NCBI GenBank assembly: GCA_947172415.1
Contig: OX359201.1
Location: forward strand, 1,860,001 to 1,924,000
Reading direction: 5' to 3'
DNA length: 64,000 nucleotides
DNA from: Chondrosia reniformis
Lineage: Eukaryota; Porifera; Demospongiae; Chondrillida; Chondrillidae
The translations under genes and the position numbers were made by a program. The notes under the pieces are model-generated. The model made no database searches. It had not been told where the DNA came from and worked only from the letters and a program-made list of their open reading frames with translations. Below, one piece after another: positions 12,701 to 38,900 of the stretch (its first letter is position 1; every line of letters starts with the position of its first letter).

Positions 12701-13029
12701 TATATATCTCTAGTTGGGACAGCAAGTGAGGTGAGCTAAATAATTTTTTAAATATGTTTTATACATATATCAAAAATAATCTTATCATGTTATGCCTTAG
12801 AGATTATCTACCATAATAGGTCTGATCGTATCAGATCTAATTATATAATATAACAAAAGTACATCTATTAGTTAGTATTTTTCATGGTATGGGTATGCAT
12901 TGAGAAATGCATATACGTAGCTAAATACTTGTACTGTATAGTGTAATTGATTAGAACAGATTCTGAATATAAGGCCTGTCCTAAGCTATCACAACTACAC
13001 AGTGTATATGTATCTAATGTATGTAGGTG

Positions 13030-13150
13030 AAATAACAGACCCTTTCTTAAAACCTTCCAAGTGTTTGCTTTCGTAATCTTCATATAAAATCTGCAAAAAT
13101 TGTACATCCAATTATTCAGTTGTCTTCATCAGTGGTATCATACAGCAAAT
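13030..13150 (-). repeat. Repeat with CTGATGA plus hairpin, spacer after gene 2
   Basis: Plus strand: CCTTCCAAGTGTTTGC, TCCAATTATTCAGTTGTCTT, CATCAGTGGTATC. Same as the block at 3720-3835. Confidence 0.55.
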
Positions 13151-13677
13151 GATAGATGGGGGTGGAATAAATACACAAACACAGGATCATGCATGGTATT
13201 AGTTCTATATAATACAGTTATTATTATAATTTGGTTGCCTCGTATTATTATAGGGCAAGACCATTACATTAGCAAAGAATTACTGATTGTGTTTCAAAAT
13301 TTATTTTCTGTATGTAATTGTATAATTGCACATTCTCAGGCTGAACGCATATATATAGATATGTGTAAATGAATAATTAATCAATCTCTTGTACAAGTTA
13401 GAGTCAACATACGTACTGTCGCTGCCGATTTATAAGGTGTTAATTCGTAATACATTGAATACGACCGCCATCTTTTTTCGGGCCATCCAGTTTAGTAAAT
13501 GTATGTACAGGTAGCAGTGATGCATTATAAATGTTATGTACTTTAAAGGATTCCTTATTGAAAGTGCAACTGCAAATTATGAAGCTGTACAAAGATATAC
13601 ACAATCTCAGTTTATATATGGTCATGCAAAAAAAGTAAATTTACTTTTGAAGTGTCTGTAGTTGGGATATAAGACTC

Positions 13678-26541
<12,864 letters not shown>

Positions 26542-27529
26542 CACACTACACACTATATAGCTGCCTTGTGTGCTTTTGTGAAAAACATTATTTAGTGAAT
26601 TGGGTGAGAATTTCATTAACTCTTTGTTTTGGCTGTATGGTTGTGTGAATTTGGATTTTGCGTATATTCTTCACATAATATTGTTATATGTTTGATGCAT
26701 GTAATATGCATTAACTATATTGCATGTACTCCTACGTATGTATACATATATATAGTCATGAAAAACAATTTGAGAGAGATACCCATTTTAAATTAACAAA
26801 AGTAAATAAGTAATTTATATCTTATATACACAGAATGAAAAATAGTCAACCTAAATTAGCTGATCATACATTTATAGAACTGGAATTACTTATATTTAAT
26901 TTTGTCTGCCTTTTGGTTATTATTACATGGAGAATTACGTAACTCTGTACCTCATTTGGAATATATGTTGGACATGTACGTACGCTAATAAATTTATGAC
27001 TGTAGTAGTTGTAAAATGTTTTATAATCACATAATAGAAGTATATAGACACATATTGAAATTAGCTATAGATTTCAAACGACATTAATTATAAAGTAAAC
27101 ACTAAAATGTTATTCTAATTATGGGAATTGTTCTTTTTAGGTTGTGTATGTACAGTTGTTGGGCTTTCACTTTAATGTTTTGATAAAGTTCTCCTGTGTG
27201 TTAACTGTTTGTTTATATGAAATCACTTAAAGGTATTATACAATTTTCATGTTTTGAAATCTTATAAGGTGTTTACTTACACTGTTAGTCAACAACATTA
27301 TGGGGCCCGGTATATGTGAAGATAACATAGTATAAAATGTCTGCTAGAGTGAATTAATGAGGTACGTATATATATAATTATGCTTTTCTGGTGAAGATGA
27401 TTGAGAAAACTAGGTGATAATATATACTGATATTGATGAATTCATTAATTAATACTTTCATCACATATATAATATATATACAGTACAACTTGTATACAGT
27501 ACAAGTTACATTAATATATATATATATAT
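26542..27529. other. Spacer after gene 3, no gene seen
   Basis: AT-rich 3' flank without a supported exon. The blocks AGTTCTCCTGTGTGTTAACT and TTAGTCAACAACATTATGGG recur at 31370-31470 and 44740-44870, so this flank was duplicated with the genes. Candidate polyadenylation signal AATAAA near 26987. Confidence 0.7.
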
Positions 27530-28445
27530 GTGGATGAGGAAATGATGAAGGATGTACTCCTCATGCAGTGAAGAACAGTTGAAAACATTTAATTACCAAA
27601 TTTTTCAAATGTAACTATACATAGGTCCATTGCTGAGGAAGTTCTGGAGAAGGGAAGTACAATCAAATGGTTAGCTGACCTGAACTGGAATGGGGAAATT
27701 AGTAGGGATGGAGTTGGAGAATATGTCTGAAGGGGAGAGGGGGCAGATGATGGATTGTAGTGTCTGGAGGGCGGTGAAGGCCAGATGGGAGGCTGACCTG
27801 GAGCTGAAGGAAGATGGAGTGGTCTATCCAGAGAAGAAAGAACATGCCCTGTATGTTCGGTTTCAGGGATTGAAGATGTAGAACACTCCATTCTAAAGTG
27901 TGAGCTGTGTAAAGAGGAACGAAAGGATCTCTTCTTGTTGTTATAGAGATTAGGGGTTGAGGTGGAGCAGCAGGAAGACATTCAGAAGACTGCATTCATT
28001 CTGTAAGTGACAGCGAAAGAGGAAGGATTATATAGTGAGAATGATAGAAAATTTAAAATGTGGATCAAGAGGTTCCAGTGTCAGACATATGTAAGTACTG
28101 TCATTTTTATCTTTGGAAAGGGCGTCTAGAGACAAGTTCTTCCTTCTGCTTCTTTCTGCTATCTGTAACAGAAAGAAGAACCAAAAAAACTGCGTCTCTA
28201 GATGCTCTCAAAGTCGAAAGATGACCCTTTCCAAAGATAAGTTCGACTCAGAGTTAGAAGAAATCCTTATTCTATTACTGTCATTTTGTACTGAATTGAT
28301 TTATAAATGTGTTTGTCTGTTTTACAACTGTGTTCTTTTGTTACTTTTTGCTTTCTTTATAGTGCTGCATGGGGCATACTCTCGCCCTAGTGTGCAATGC
28401 ACATGGTGCACTTAAAAAAAATATTGAATATTGAATATTGAATAT
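27530..28445 (+). mobile_element. LINE-like remnant with ATATTGA tail, 3' flank of gene 3
   Basis: Degraded coding sequence (ELKEDGVVYPEKKEHALYV, then in another frame VEHSILKCELCKEERKDL and EQQEDIQKTAFIL), then a non-coding tail GTGCTGCATGGGGCATAC ending in an ATATTGA tandem repeat. A cysteine-containing EHxILKC block near the C-terminus and a simple-repeat 3' end fit a non-LTR retrotransposon. No catalytic RT block is present. Frame breaks and a stop show it is dead. Its paralogue is at 45030-46052. Confidence 0.5.
28107..28240. mobile_element. Foldback element copy with shortened left arm
   Basis: Same as 45675-45836, but the left arm jumps from GGAAAGGG to CGTCTAGAGAC, losing about 23 bases that the right arm keeps. 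Confidence 0.7.
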
Positions 28446-30529
28446 ATGTCCAGTCATGCAGGAATATATGATATATTCTGGTATTATGGAACTAATAACA
28501 CTAAAGTGAAACTTAATCAAATGCATATGTTGCAGAAAGCCCTTACCCTGGTGGCTGTAGTGTTCTCAGAAGATTTGAATTCCTGTGAACTTAATTGGAA
28601 TTTCATTGTAAAAGAAATGGGAAGACAGCATGGTTTGGAATGTTTGTTGATCCAAGTAAGATTTTTAAATAAGAGTTAAACTGAAATTTTATATGTTTAT
28701 ATACATGCCTAAATAATATATAACTGTCTTGTGTGTTCTTGTGAAACATTATATGACTTATAAAGTGAATTGAGTGTGACTCTTAATTTTTTAGATATGT
28801 ATATATAGTTGCTATTTGACTGTGTCGTTGTGTGAAATTGGATTGTGTACGTGTACCTTAATGGGATATATTATGATGCTTGATACATGTAATATGCATT
28901 AACATTCAAAGAATGTTTTATTTCCCTGTATGTAATTGTACATTCTCAGGCTGAACACATATTTATAGGTATTTGTAAATGAATGATTATCAATCTCTTG
29001 TACAAGTGAGAATCAACATACGTACATACTACTAATTACTATAATATATCTTACATTGTGTTATATATTTTAATTATCTACTTCCTCCATTTCCCCTACA
29101 GTGCTGATGTAGATCTACATCAGAACCCAGCTTATGCTTCTATAATGACAAAGGATAAAACTGACAGTGCAAATGAAGTCATAAAACTGTGTTTGGGATT
29201 AGATAGAGGTACGTACAGAACTCTCTACTGTATGTATATACACAATGATTGTTTCATTTTGAACGTTAACAACTCTAATTGGACTCTGTCACTAATTGTA
29301 ATGTTAATTAAAAGATTAAAGCAATATTATATGAAATCAGGTAAATCCCCTAAAAACTTTATCTTAAGTAAAATAGGAAAAATTAAAAACCAACAGTTAC
29401 AAAAAAGTTATATCTATGCAACAACATTGAGTATATTAAATTTAAGCCATGAATTGACACTACTTACATTTATATATATAGCACCAGATGATCCAACAGG
29501 AATGAGAGGAATAGCAGAAAAAGCATCAACAACATCTATCTACATTGAATGGGATGAGTGACCTCCAACTACATGTGATGGAGTTACTTGGTATAAATTG
29601 AGTTATACGATGGACAAGAATTTCATATCAAATGTGACTAACATTACAACTAACAAGACACACTTCAATTTAACAGAACTTGTGGAATATACTACATTAT
29701 ACATCACACTTGTAGCAGTGAATGCTGTTGGAAAGTCAGCTGGACATGCTAATACTACCATCACAGACCAAAGTAACATTAACCTATTTACAATTTTTAT
29801 AATTTTAAATATATATGAATATGATTAATTCCTTTAACAATTGTCATGTCTTACAAAATATACAATGATAGATGTATGTAGCTTAAATGTATTCATTGTT
29901 GATTTTATACATGATAACCGGTAATACATTGAATAGGTGGGGGCAGTCATGTTTTTTATGCTATCCCTATAATGAGTACTGCCTAACTCTCTAATACATT
30001 TACAACATGCATGTAGGTTAAACATATATTTGTATTGAAAATGCACTATATGTTATATTCTTTAATATATTTAACAAATATATAGTATCTGCTACATCAA
30101 AAATGATGTCGGTAAGATGGCCAGTGGAGTTAGCATTGTTGGTGGAGTATTTGGAGGTTTCTTTGGAGGTGTAGTACTAACCTCTATCATTGCTGTTGTG
30201 ATACATGTCCTCATCATGAAAAGTACAAAGAAGAGAATATCAGTGATAAAGAAAATAAGAATGATCATATATAGTAAGTTTTGCATATACAAAACAATGT
30301 AAATATATAGAACATTTTTAAAAGAACTCTCAAGCTTATTGTATACATTGAGTATTCTCACGTACTTTACAGTGTGTATATATTCATTTATATACGTATA
30401 TATTTTAATTATCTACTTCCTATGTTTCCCCTACAGTGCTGATGTAGATCTACAACAGAACCCAGCTTATGATTCTACAATGACAAGGACTAACAGTGAA
30501 AGAGAAATTGTATATGAAAAGTGTGTATG
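28446..30529 (+). pseudogene. Chimeric RPTP remnants: Ig2 piece, tail/FN3-2 fused exon, FN3-3, TM, short tail
   Basis: Disconnected exons of an extra array member. 28446-28655 is the 3' part of an Ig2 exon like that of gene 4 (FWYYGTNNTKVK, later out of frame), ending at a GT donor. 29102-29208 is a fused exon: its first part matches the tail exon at 30437, its last part matches the end of FN3-2 (VIKLCLG). 29482-29772 is FN3-3 with an in-frame TGA at 29559-29561 where paralogues have TCA. Around 30117-30270 a hydrophobic stretch with GVFGGFFGGVV could be a TM helix. 30437-30529 encodes a short tail with NPAY and YEKCV, then stop. Frames do not join cleanly, so I call it a pseudogene; a short receptor without phosphatase is the alternative. 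Confidence 0.7.
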
Positions 30530-31949
30530 ACAGTGTACTGTATTATTATGTGCGGTATTGTGTCATTTTTGAAATATTGAACTGCATACTAGTCATATAT
30601 ATAACATCATCTTTGTAATCTACAGCAATTTTATTTATTTATTAATGAGAGGTGTTTCTTCATCTAATGCATCAAAGATACAGGAACATTAATCTTAGTC
30701 AGTCTAGTTTATATATAGTACATTAAGTGATTACAAGATTGTGTGGCCTTGTGTGTACATTGCTGTGTATTTATACTCTGAACTGAACTAGTACATGTAC
30801 ATATACGTATATATGTTGATAATAAGGGGCATTACATATCTGCCATATATATACAGCGTGAATTGATGATTAACAGCGCGAAGATGTTTAAACAGGAAGT
30901 AAAGTAAATATATATTTCACCTTCTTTTCAATTTTTGCAGTATTTAAGTATATCAAGTACTTTTCACTTTTTAGCCATTTCAAGCTCCACCTGCACAAAT
31001 GTCATTGGAATAGGATATAAATCTTATTACATATAATGTATGCATGAACTGCTATTGCTTCTCACTAAGTCTATAAAAAATGATGAAATAGATTTTAATG
31101 ATGCCTAAAGGAGATATAAATAAGCATTTGAACTAAGGAAGTTTATTGCATAGAGCCTGACATATTGACTTTAAAAATATTACACCAAACCAGCCAAGTG
31201 ACTGCAGTTGAATGTTTTGCAAAATATTTACATTTATTAAAAATAAAATGAAGTTAGATTTTAATATGACATTCATTATCAATTATCAAACTATAATTAT
31301 ATCCTAAATATGGGAATCGTATAAGTCCAGCTTTTGGCTTTCACTTTATAAATGTTTGATTGTGTTCTTCGGTGTTTTAACTGATTGTTTATATGAAATC
31401 ATTGAAAGGTATTACATGTTTTGTAATTTTATAAGATGTTTGCTCACACTGTTAGTCAACAACATTATGGGCATATATATGTGAGGATAACATACATACA
31501 TATATAGTCATAAAATAGCTGCTGGAGTGAATTAATGAGGTATACATTATTATACAAAGGAACTTTGTTTTTCTGATGAAAGATGATTGATAAGACTGGC
31601 TGATGCATTGCAATGGCTAGAATACATATACTTACTTATTGTGATATGCAGCTGCATGCAGCTAATACATGTTTGTGTTTTAAATATATGCATTACATAT
31701 TATAACAGCAAAAACATGTTGCCACATGTGTCTACAAGCTGTCTTTACCCTTAGATTGGTTCAATTAACTCCTACTAGTCTGGTATACTATATTTATAAA
31801 TATTAAAAATGACATTGTGCTATTGATATTGATGGCTTTATTATCAATTATATATACTTTCCATCTCATGTGTGAGAGTAAATGATCATACGTATATATG
31901 AAAATCTAATACACCATTTTCCTACATGCTATGTATGCTTATGCTGTAA

Positions 31950-32085
31950 AAAGCCTATAACCTGGGAACTAAACCTGGAGAGAGCTTTGGATGAAGATAT
32001 AAGAGTCATTTCATACTTCTTTTCCTCTCTGTCAACTTCTTCTCCACTGGGCCAGACAACTGTTTCTGGGAATTCCACCCTTATG
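31950..32085 (-). repeat. Solitary Penelope-like 3' tail in the spacer before gene 4
   Basis: Same family (GGGAACTAAACCTGGAGAGAG, TGGATGAAGATA, GGGCCAGACAACTGTTTCTG). Similarity ends just where the CTGATGA half of the hammerhead core should be, so the ribozyme is incomplete. Confidence 0.7.
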
Positions 32086-32175
32086 TAGTATATGGGTGAG
32101 GAAATGATGGAGGATTTGTTGTCCATACCCAGTGAAGAACGGTTCAGAACATTTATTTTCCTACATTCAAGTGTG
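32086..32175 (+). repeat. Start of the LINE-like element, third copy
   Basis: GGTGAGGAAATGATGGAGGA, then CAGTGAAGAACGGTTCAGAA. Matches the left part of the elements at 27530 and 45030. Confidence 0.5.
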
Positions 32176-32937
32176 AATACATATGGCTCTTCGAGGTCCT
32201 GATCTATGAATAACCTTTAAGCTTTAATGCACGCTACACTCACAGAATTTATACAAAATTGGCCTATAATACATAATTTTCTACATTCATCTATATTAAT
32301 GACATTAAATATTAACTATTACTGTTATTTATGTTGCGATTGTTAACTTTATAGGAGTTGCATTACGTTTCAAGTTCATCTGTGTATTTGCTAACAATAT
32401 TATAATATATTTTACCTATATAAATATATATAGTACACCTGGAATTGATATTATTATACGTACACTTTAGGCTTTCCATATTGAAAATGAAACTAATAAA
32501 TATATAATGTGACTATATAATATGGCTCTATGAGGTCATGAGACATGTATAACCTTTAAAGATATATATTTTATTACACACTATATACACTCACAGAATT
32601 CATATAAAATTGGTACGCATTCAATGACATTTAATGTTTACTTGTTTTGGCATTGTTAATTAACTAGGAGTTGTGTTATGTTTAGATAAAATTTGTAGGG
32701 AAATCTTTCAAGTATTATAAATGATCTGTAATTTTGTCAGCTGTGTGTATAATATATTAGTTTACAGTATGTACAGCTGGCATTAATGTAATTAAATATG
32801 TATTCACTTAAAACTTTCCTTAATGAAAATTAAACTAATAATATATAGATATATAGTTATAGATACACACAAGCTATATAAGTTATAAGTACTGTGTCTG
32901 TATATAGTTGGGATATTTAGAATTACAAGCTCATACA

Positions 32938-35900
32938 ATGAGGAAAAAGGAATGTTTCTACTTTTGCTGTTAGTTATGAAGATTGGCTGTACATATGTAT
33001 TATATTTCTGACTTTAGAACATTAGTTTTTTTCCAATAATATATATATAGTAACAAGTTAATCTTTCTTGTTCCTTTACAGTAACTTTGGTAATTCTTTT
33101 ACAGAGTATACAATATTTAATTGCCACTTCTAAACTAAGGAGTACAAGTAAGTGCTTTGATATGAGAATTAAGTTTACTATATATATAGTGTCATTTATT
33201 CTTTAATGAAGACAGCAAGGTATAGTTAACATTGAAATACTTTTGATAGTGTATTTTCCAAGCTATATATATCGGTATGGAGATGAGGACAGAGTATAAG
33301 AAATATAAGGCTGACAATATATACTAAGCTTGAAAATGTAATTGTTATGTCATGTAGTCTACATTATATTCTGTAAGCTACTGCTCTATGAAACTTAATG
33401 TGTACTTATCTCAATGAATGTCTCGATGTCAAGGTTTAATTACTGACAGCAGGAGTACATTTTATGGTGTTTACATGTACAGTACAGTGACTTTATGTAT
33501 ATATACAACTTAAATATTTAAACTAAATATGATTATAGCTATCCTAAGATTAATAACTTGGACTGTATAATTATACATGATTGTATATATACAAACAGAA
33601 ATTTGACCTGAAAAATGACAGCAATACAAACTTTTACGTACGTATATATATATGCATTCTTATATACGTACTCTCATGAATAATAAACTTAGAGAGATTA
33701 GCTTGTTTTGCGAGCTATAAAATATGTCTGATTGCAATCGACAATTTTAATTACAGTCACAGTTAAAATTGATGCCTATCCAAATACTTCTGAAGTGGAG
33801 CAAGGAACAACAGTGGTTTTGGTGTGTAGAGTGGTTGGAGTACCTTATGGAAGTGAACTGACTTACAACTGGAAATGTGCTAGTGGAAAAACTTGTGACA
33901 ATCCATCAGAACCATCACAGCCTGGTTCAAGGAGGCAGTACAACAACACAGTAGTAGTGGACATAGTAAAGGAATGGGAAAATGGAGCATACAAGTGTAG
34001 TGTATCTAATAGAAGTGATGGAATGATATTGGGGAGTGATACTCACAGGATCAGTGTTAAAGGTTTTTAGATATAATTTAGTAAAATTATACAATATTTA
34101 CATATTGTGTATATATCCATACTCATGTAGTTGGATTAGCCCTTTTCCTCAAGAATAGAGCAGACTATCCTGGATCATACTTTCCAAGAAACAGCTTCAT
34201 CACCAATTCGAATGCATCTTCGTTATACAGAAGTGATGGTAGTGGATATCAAATTGTTTGCCACTATATCCAGTCAGGAAGATATGATATGTGGTATTAT
34301 GGTACTAATAAGACTAAAGTGAAAGGTAATCAATATCGTAATGCATATGCTGCTGAAAACTGGCCTGGTAGCTATAGTATTCTCAGAAGTGTTGAAGCTA
34401 GAAATCCAATATGATGCCATTAGCAGTTGCAAGAGCAATAGAGGTGGTCACAGTAGCGCCATGCATTCTCCCGTAGGACCTTGATGTATGACTGCACACT
34501 AGAGTCAATTGTCTCACCTAACAGCAATGGACGGCCACGTTTCTTGGGTGGGAGACTTGTCACCGACACTTCATCCAGGATCTTACCTGATGGCCTCTTT
34601 TTCCCGAGCTCCTGGTAGTAGTTCTTCTAAATTGAACGCACTGTGCTCACGTTCAGTGGCCTGTCCAATTCCTTAGAGAATCTCCTCACAGTTGCAGCAT
34701 TCCCGTTCTCACTCGCGTATTTGCCAATCTGCGCTCGCTGTTTATCTATTAGTCGACCATATGGTCTCCGTGTCCGCGACTTCGCACTGACATCTCGTTT
34801 CTCGGCCGACAAAACATTTAGGTTCGCTTGCCGAATCGCGCGTGGTGGGATATCGCCAGAAAGTGGACCGGTAGGGTCAGGAAGGTGGCCGTTAACCGGC
34901 TTGAAGTAACACAGCAGTGCCATATAGTCCAACAGCAGCTAAGAGAACGTCCAGAGCCCGCCAATTAACGACGAATATTTCGCCTGTACAAATTTTTGCG
35001 AATTGGCGAACAAACCGCGAAAATAGCGAAAATTTGCCTCTCGCGAAAAGTACTCCTATGGTATGATTGTTAAGCAAAAACATAATCCGTGTACGAAATA
35101 CTTATATAATCCATGTATTATTTCTTCAGATTTCTTTGTAATAATTATCTCTGTATATGTATCCTTTGCACTAGAGACTAATTTTCTCTCCTCGATTGAA
35201 GAACTTCAGTTGTCAATGACGAAACTCACTCAAAATTCCATGACACTCAGCTGGACTAGTGTTAGTGGAAGCTCTGGATATTACATCAGTTATGAAAGAC
35301 TGGACTTCTCAGTACCAGTCACACCAACCTACATGAGGTTGGGTGGATCTGACAAATTGAATACAAGTGTTACTCTGAACAAGCTGACAGCTGGAACGAG
35401 ATACATGATTAGAGTGTGGGCTACAAATGGTAGTGGAGTCAGTCAACCCATAGCGAAGACAGTTAAAACAGAAGATGACAGTGAGTTTAATGATATCGAT
35501 ATAATATGCATGTACATGCATAAAGATAATTGTTTCCATGTCTCAGTTTCTAGTCCTCCACGTCTGCTGAGAATTACAAGAGATATTGAAAACGGAGTTG
35601 AATTAAATTGGCTACCTCCTGTTAACCCAAATGGAGTGATCACTTCTTATGAGATTGAGTACACTACAAACAGTACCTTTACAATAATCAATGGAACTGT
35701 ACTTACCCAAAATAGCTTAACACACTACAACTGGACAGGACCAGAGTTCCCTACACACTACATGAGAGTGAGGGCAGTCAACTCAGCTAAAACTGATACT
35801 GGTACAATGTCTGAGCCTTCAAATGTCATAAAACTATGTTTGGGAAGAGATCTAGAGAGAGGTACATATGTACTTCATGGTAAAGATCAAAAAGTGTATA

Positions 35901-38900
35901 TATATACATGCAATCAGTTTGCAAAGATCCATGGTTACTAGTATATATATATACACTACAAAATTCATACGAATCAGCTGTATATTTGTGCAAATTTATA
36001 ATATTAATCATTATACATATATTTTTATAATATTATATTTGTCTTTAGATCCATAAATCCCACCACTTATATATTAATTATATAACTTATGTACAACACT
36101 TAATAATAATTATAGTTGAATATTTATTAATTTTTATTTAATACATATATCTCTAAATTAATATATTTCACTGATCATGTTTTAGTAATTAATTTTTGAC
36201 ACAATACTACGTATATATAGTAATACATAACATTATTTGATCATTCTTCATATATACGTGAATATAATAGCACCAGGTATTCTGTGTAGCACCAGGTGAG
36301 CCAACAGGATTGAGAGAAATGACAGAACAAGCAACAACGTCTGTCTACATTGAATGGGATAAGTCACCTCCAACTACATGTGATGGAGTTACTTGGTATG
36401 AATTGAGTTATACAATGGACAAGACTTTCACTCTAAATGTGACTAACATTACAACTAACAACACACACTACAACTTAACAGGAATTGTGGAAGATGCTAC
36501 ATATTACATCACACTTGTAGCATGGAATGCTGTTGGAAAGTCTGGACATGCCAATACTACCATCACAGACAAAAGTAAACAGGAATATACGTATTTATAT
36601 ATAATTTCATTGTAAAAATATGAATATAACTGGCTCCTTTTAACAATTCACATGTCTAATATATATACAATACTCTGTAAAAGTATTTGTATATATATTG
36701 TATATGTTTTGTCTGGTTAAAAACACATGCATATATACGTACGTATAATAATATTATTTTATTATTACAGTGGAACCTCACAAATGCTTTGGGACCACAT
36801 TTTTTGGTCTTAATTTTGAGGTGGTCCTAATTCTGAAATTATTACCTACATGTACACGTAGGAAATATCTGTCAACAAAATGGCGGACGCTCGGCTGGCT
36901 TTCGTTTTCTACCTTAAAAATAAGCTTTTTCTTCCTTAATGTCGAGCATTGAACCAGCGAAAAGGATTTAGAAAGCACTTTTACTAAGGTAAAGCTTGCA
37001 CTAAACGTTTGCTATGAGATATGGCATTGGCGACGACCGGAACTCGAATTTTGTTTTCACACCTGGTCGTTATACCGAGGTTATTGGCCGGTTGTTTTAA
37101 TAATATCGGTCCGAAAATAGTGGTCGTAAAAGTGAATTCCGAGGTGGTCACTTTTCTGAACACCTAAAGTACAGCGCGAGATACAAGAATTACTCGGGAC
37201 CAAAAAAATGTGTTGCAATTTTGAGGTGGTCTTAATACTGAGGTGGTCGTTAAGTGAGGTTCCACTGTATTAGAGTGTCCATGCATACAAATGCTATATT
37301 ATATATATGTATACTGTAAAGGCATTTGAGATTCTATAATATATACTAGAGATCCATTGTATACCTTTTATAGAAATGCCATCTGATTAGTCAATAAATT
37401 TTGATTTTCTATACTAGATAATGATCAATCGGAAATTGGAATTTTTGAGTCATCAACAAGTAAGAAGGCACATGTATAAAACTATTTAATTGTATAAAAT
37501 GATTAATATTCTTATTGTATATATAACACAGCAACAGCTCTGATAGCAGTACTAATTATAGGAGGATTACTTTTGATTCTACTAGCAACAGTCATTGTTG
37601 CTGTCTTCCTTTGGAGAAGAAGAAAGTAAATATTATATGTATTGATCTATATAACATATAACATAATTCCAATGGCTTCATGACTTTTTCCTGATCCAGA
37701 TACTTAAAGAGTCAAATTAAATCTAATGCTCACGATCACCAGTATGTTGAGATAGACACTGGTCGTGACAAGGATGAACAAGTACATGTATATTCAGAAG
37801 TTTCAGTGAACAAAACAACAGTGGCTGAGCCAGTAAAGGTCCCACCTGCCATTCAATCATACAAAAAATATGCAGATTCTATGAAGACAAGGCAACAAGG
37901 AAGTATGTTAAAATATTTCTCTTAGGAGTATGTAGTTAATGAGCCGAGCCAAGTGGACGAGTATATAGCAAATGATAATATATATAAACGACAGATCAGT
38001 TCTTATATATAAGTATATATAATCCTAAAATAATTGTCACATTAAGAGAACTTGGGCTTCTCCTATTAGATTAATGTACTCCTCAAGAAACATGAGTGGG
38101 AGGGGTTACCGAAAAGTAAAATAATGACTGCACATATATAGTATAATAGCTCCACTCAACTATATATATACCATAGTTGCCAACTTTTCAAAATTAACTT
38201 CAGGGACACCTTGCGTGTAGTATCTTCATTCTGTAATTTTACCGTCGACTATCGATGAATCACGTTCGTCGACTTCGCGGAGGGAGCGTTCGAGTTGTGA
38301 CAAAATGGCGGAGTCTGAGCAAAATGGCGGTCGGGCTACGCAAGATTGGCGTTTGAGGGCCTGTTGTCCTTCAGAAGCATTTCTTCTGTTGAAATTTGTT
38401 AGCAAGGTAAGTTAAGTGGTTATAAGTAAAGCTAAAACTAACATGCAATCCATACAATTAGCAAGAAAGACTAATATCAGGTGTATTTTTCTGTTGGGGG
38501 TTAAAAACTTTAAATAACCGGGACAAGGCAGCCTTACATCCGGGACGCGGGACACAACACACTTTTCCGGGACTGTCCCGGGCAATCCGGGACAGTTGGC
38601 AACTATGATATACACATATTTTGGTAGAATTAGACCACACCTTAATTGTTTATAAACTTTACATAAAAATATAGAGAGACATCTGTCTGGCTAGGCAAAA
38701 AAAGAAGAAAGAGAAAACCTCTGTATCTTTGCCCAAAACTCTTACCAGACTTATAGGCTTTTTTAATTTAATTTAGAATAGGCATATATACATATCTATA
38801 TAGCATGTAGGAAAGTGGAGTATTAGACAATAATTTGACATGTGCTCTATTTTTCTAATTCCACTTGTCTTTGTGTATACATATGAATAATAAACATTAT

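Larger units (their letters stand above)
30530..32937. other. Spacer between the chimeric remnants and gene 4
   Basis: No supported gene. 31230-31600 matches the 3' flanks of genes 3 and 4; 31950-32085 is a Penelope-like tail; 32086-32175 is the start of the LINE-like element. The rest is AT-rich, with an internal similarity between 32190-32260 and 32515-32600 (GGCTCT..GAGGTC, ACACTCACAGAATT). Confidence 0.65.

Noticed and set aside
27589..27995. Two minus-strand frames rich in Ser and Pro (also 45209-45545)
   Set aside because: Antisense of the LINE-like remnant; the plus strand has the coherent EHxILKC frame.
30087..30120. Reading the segment before the TM remnant as the small linker exon seen in genes 4 and 5
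   Set aside because: The phase does not fit, and the following intron would be too short.
38412..38640. Two minus-strand frames inside the 436-bp element
   Set aside because: Overlapping frames in CG-rich repeat DNA that extend past the element end; no domain.
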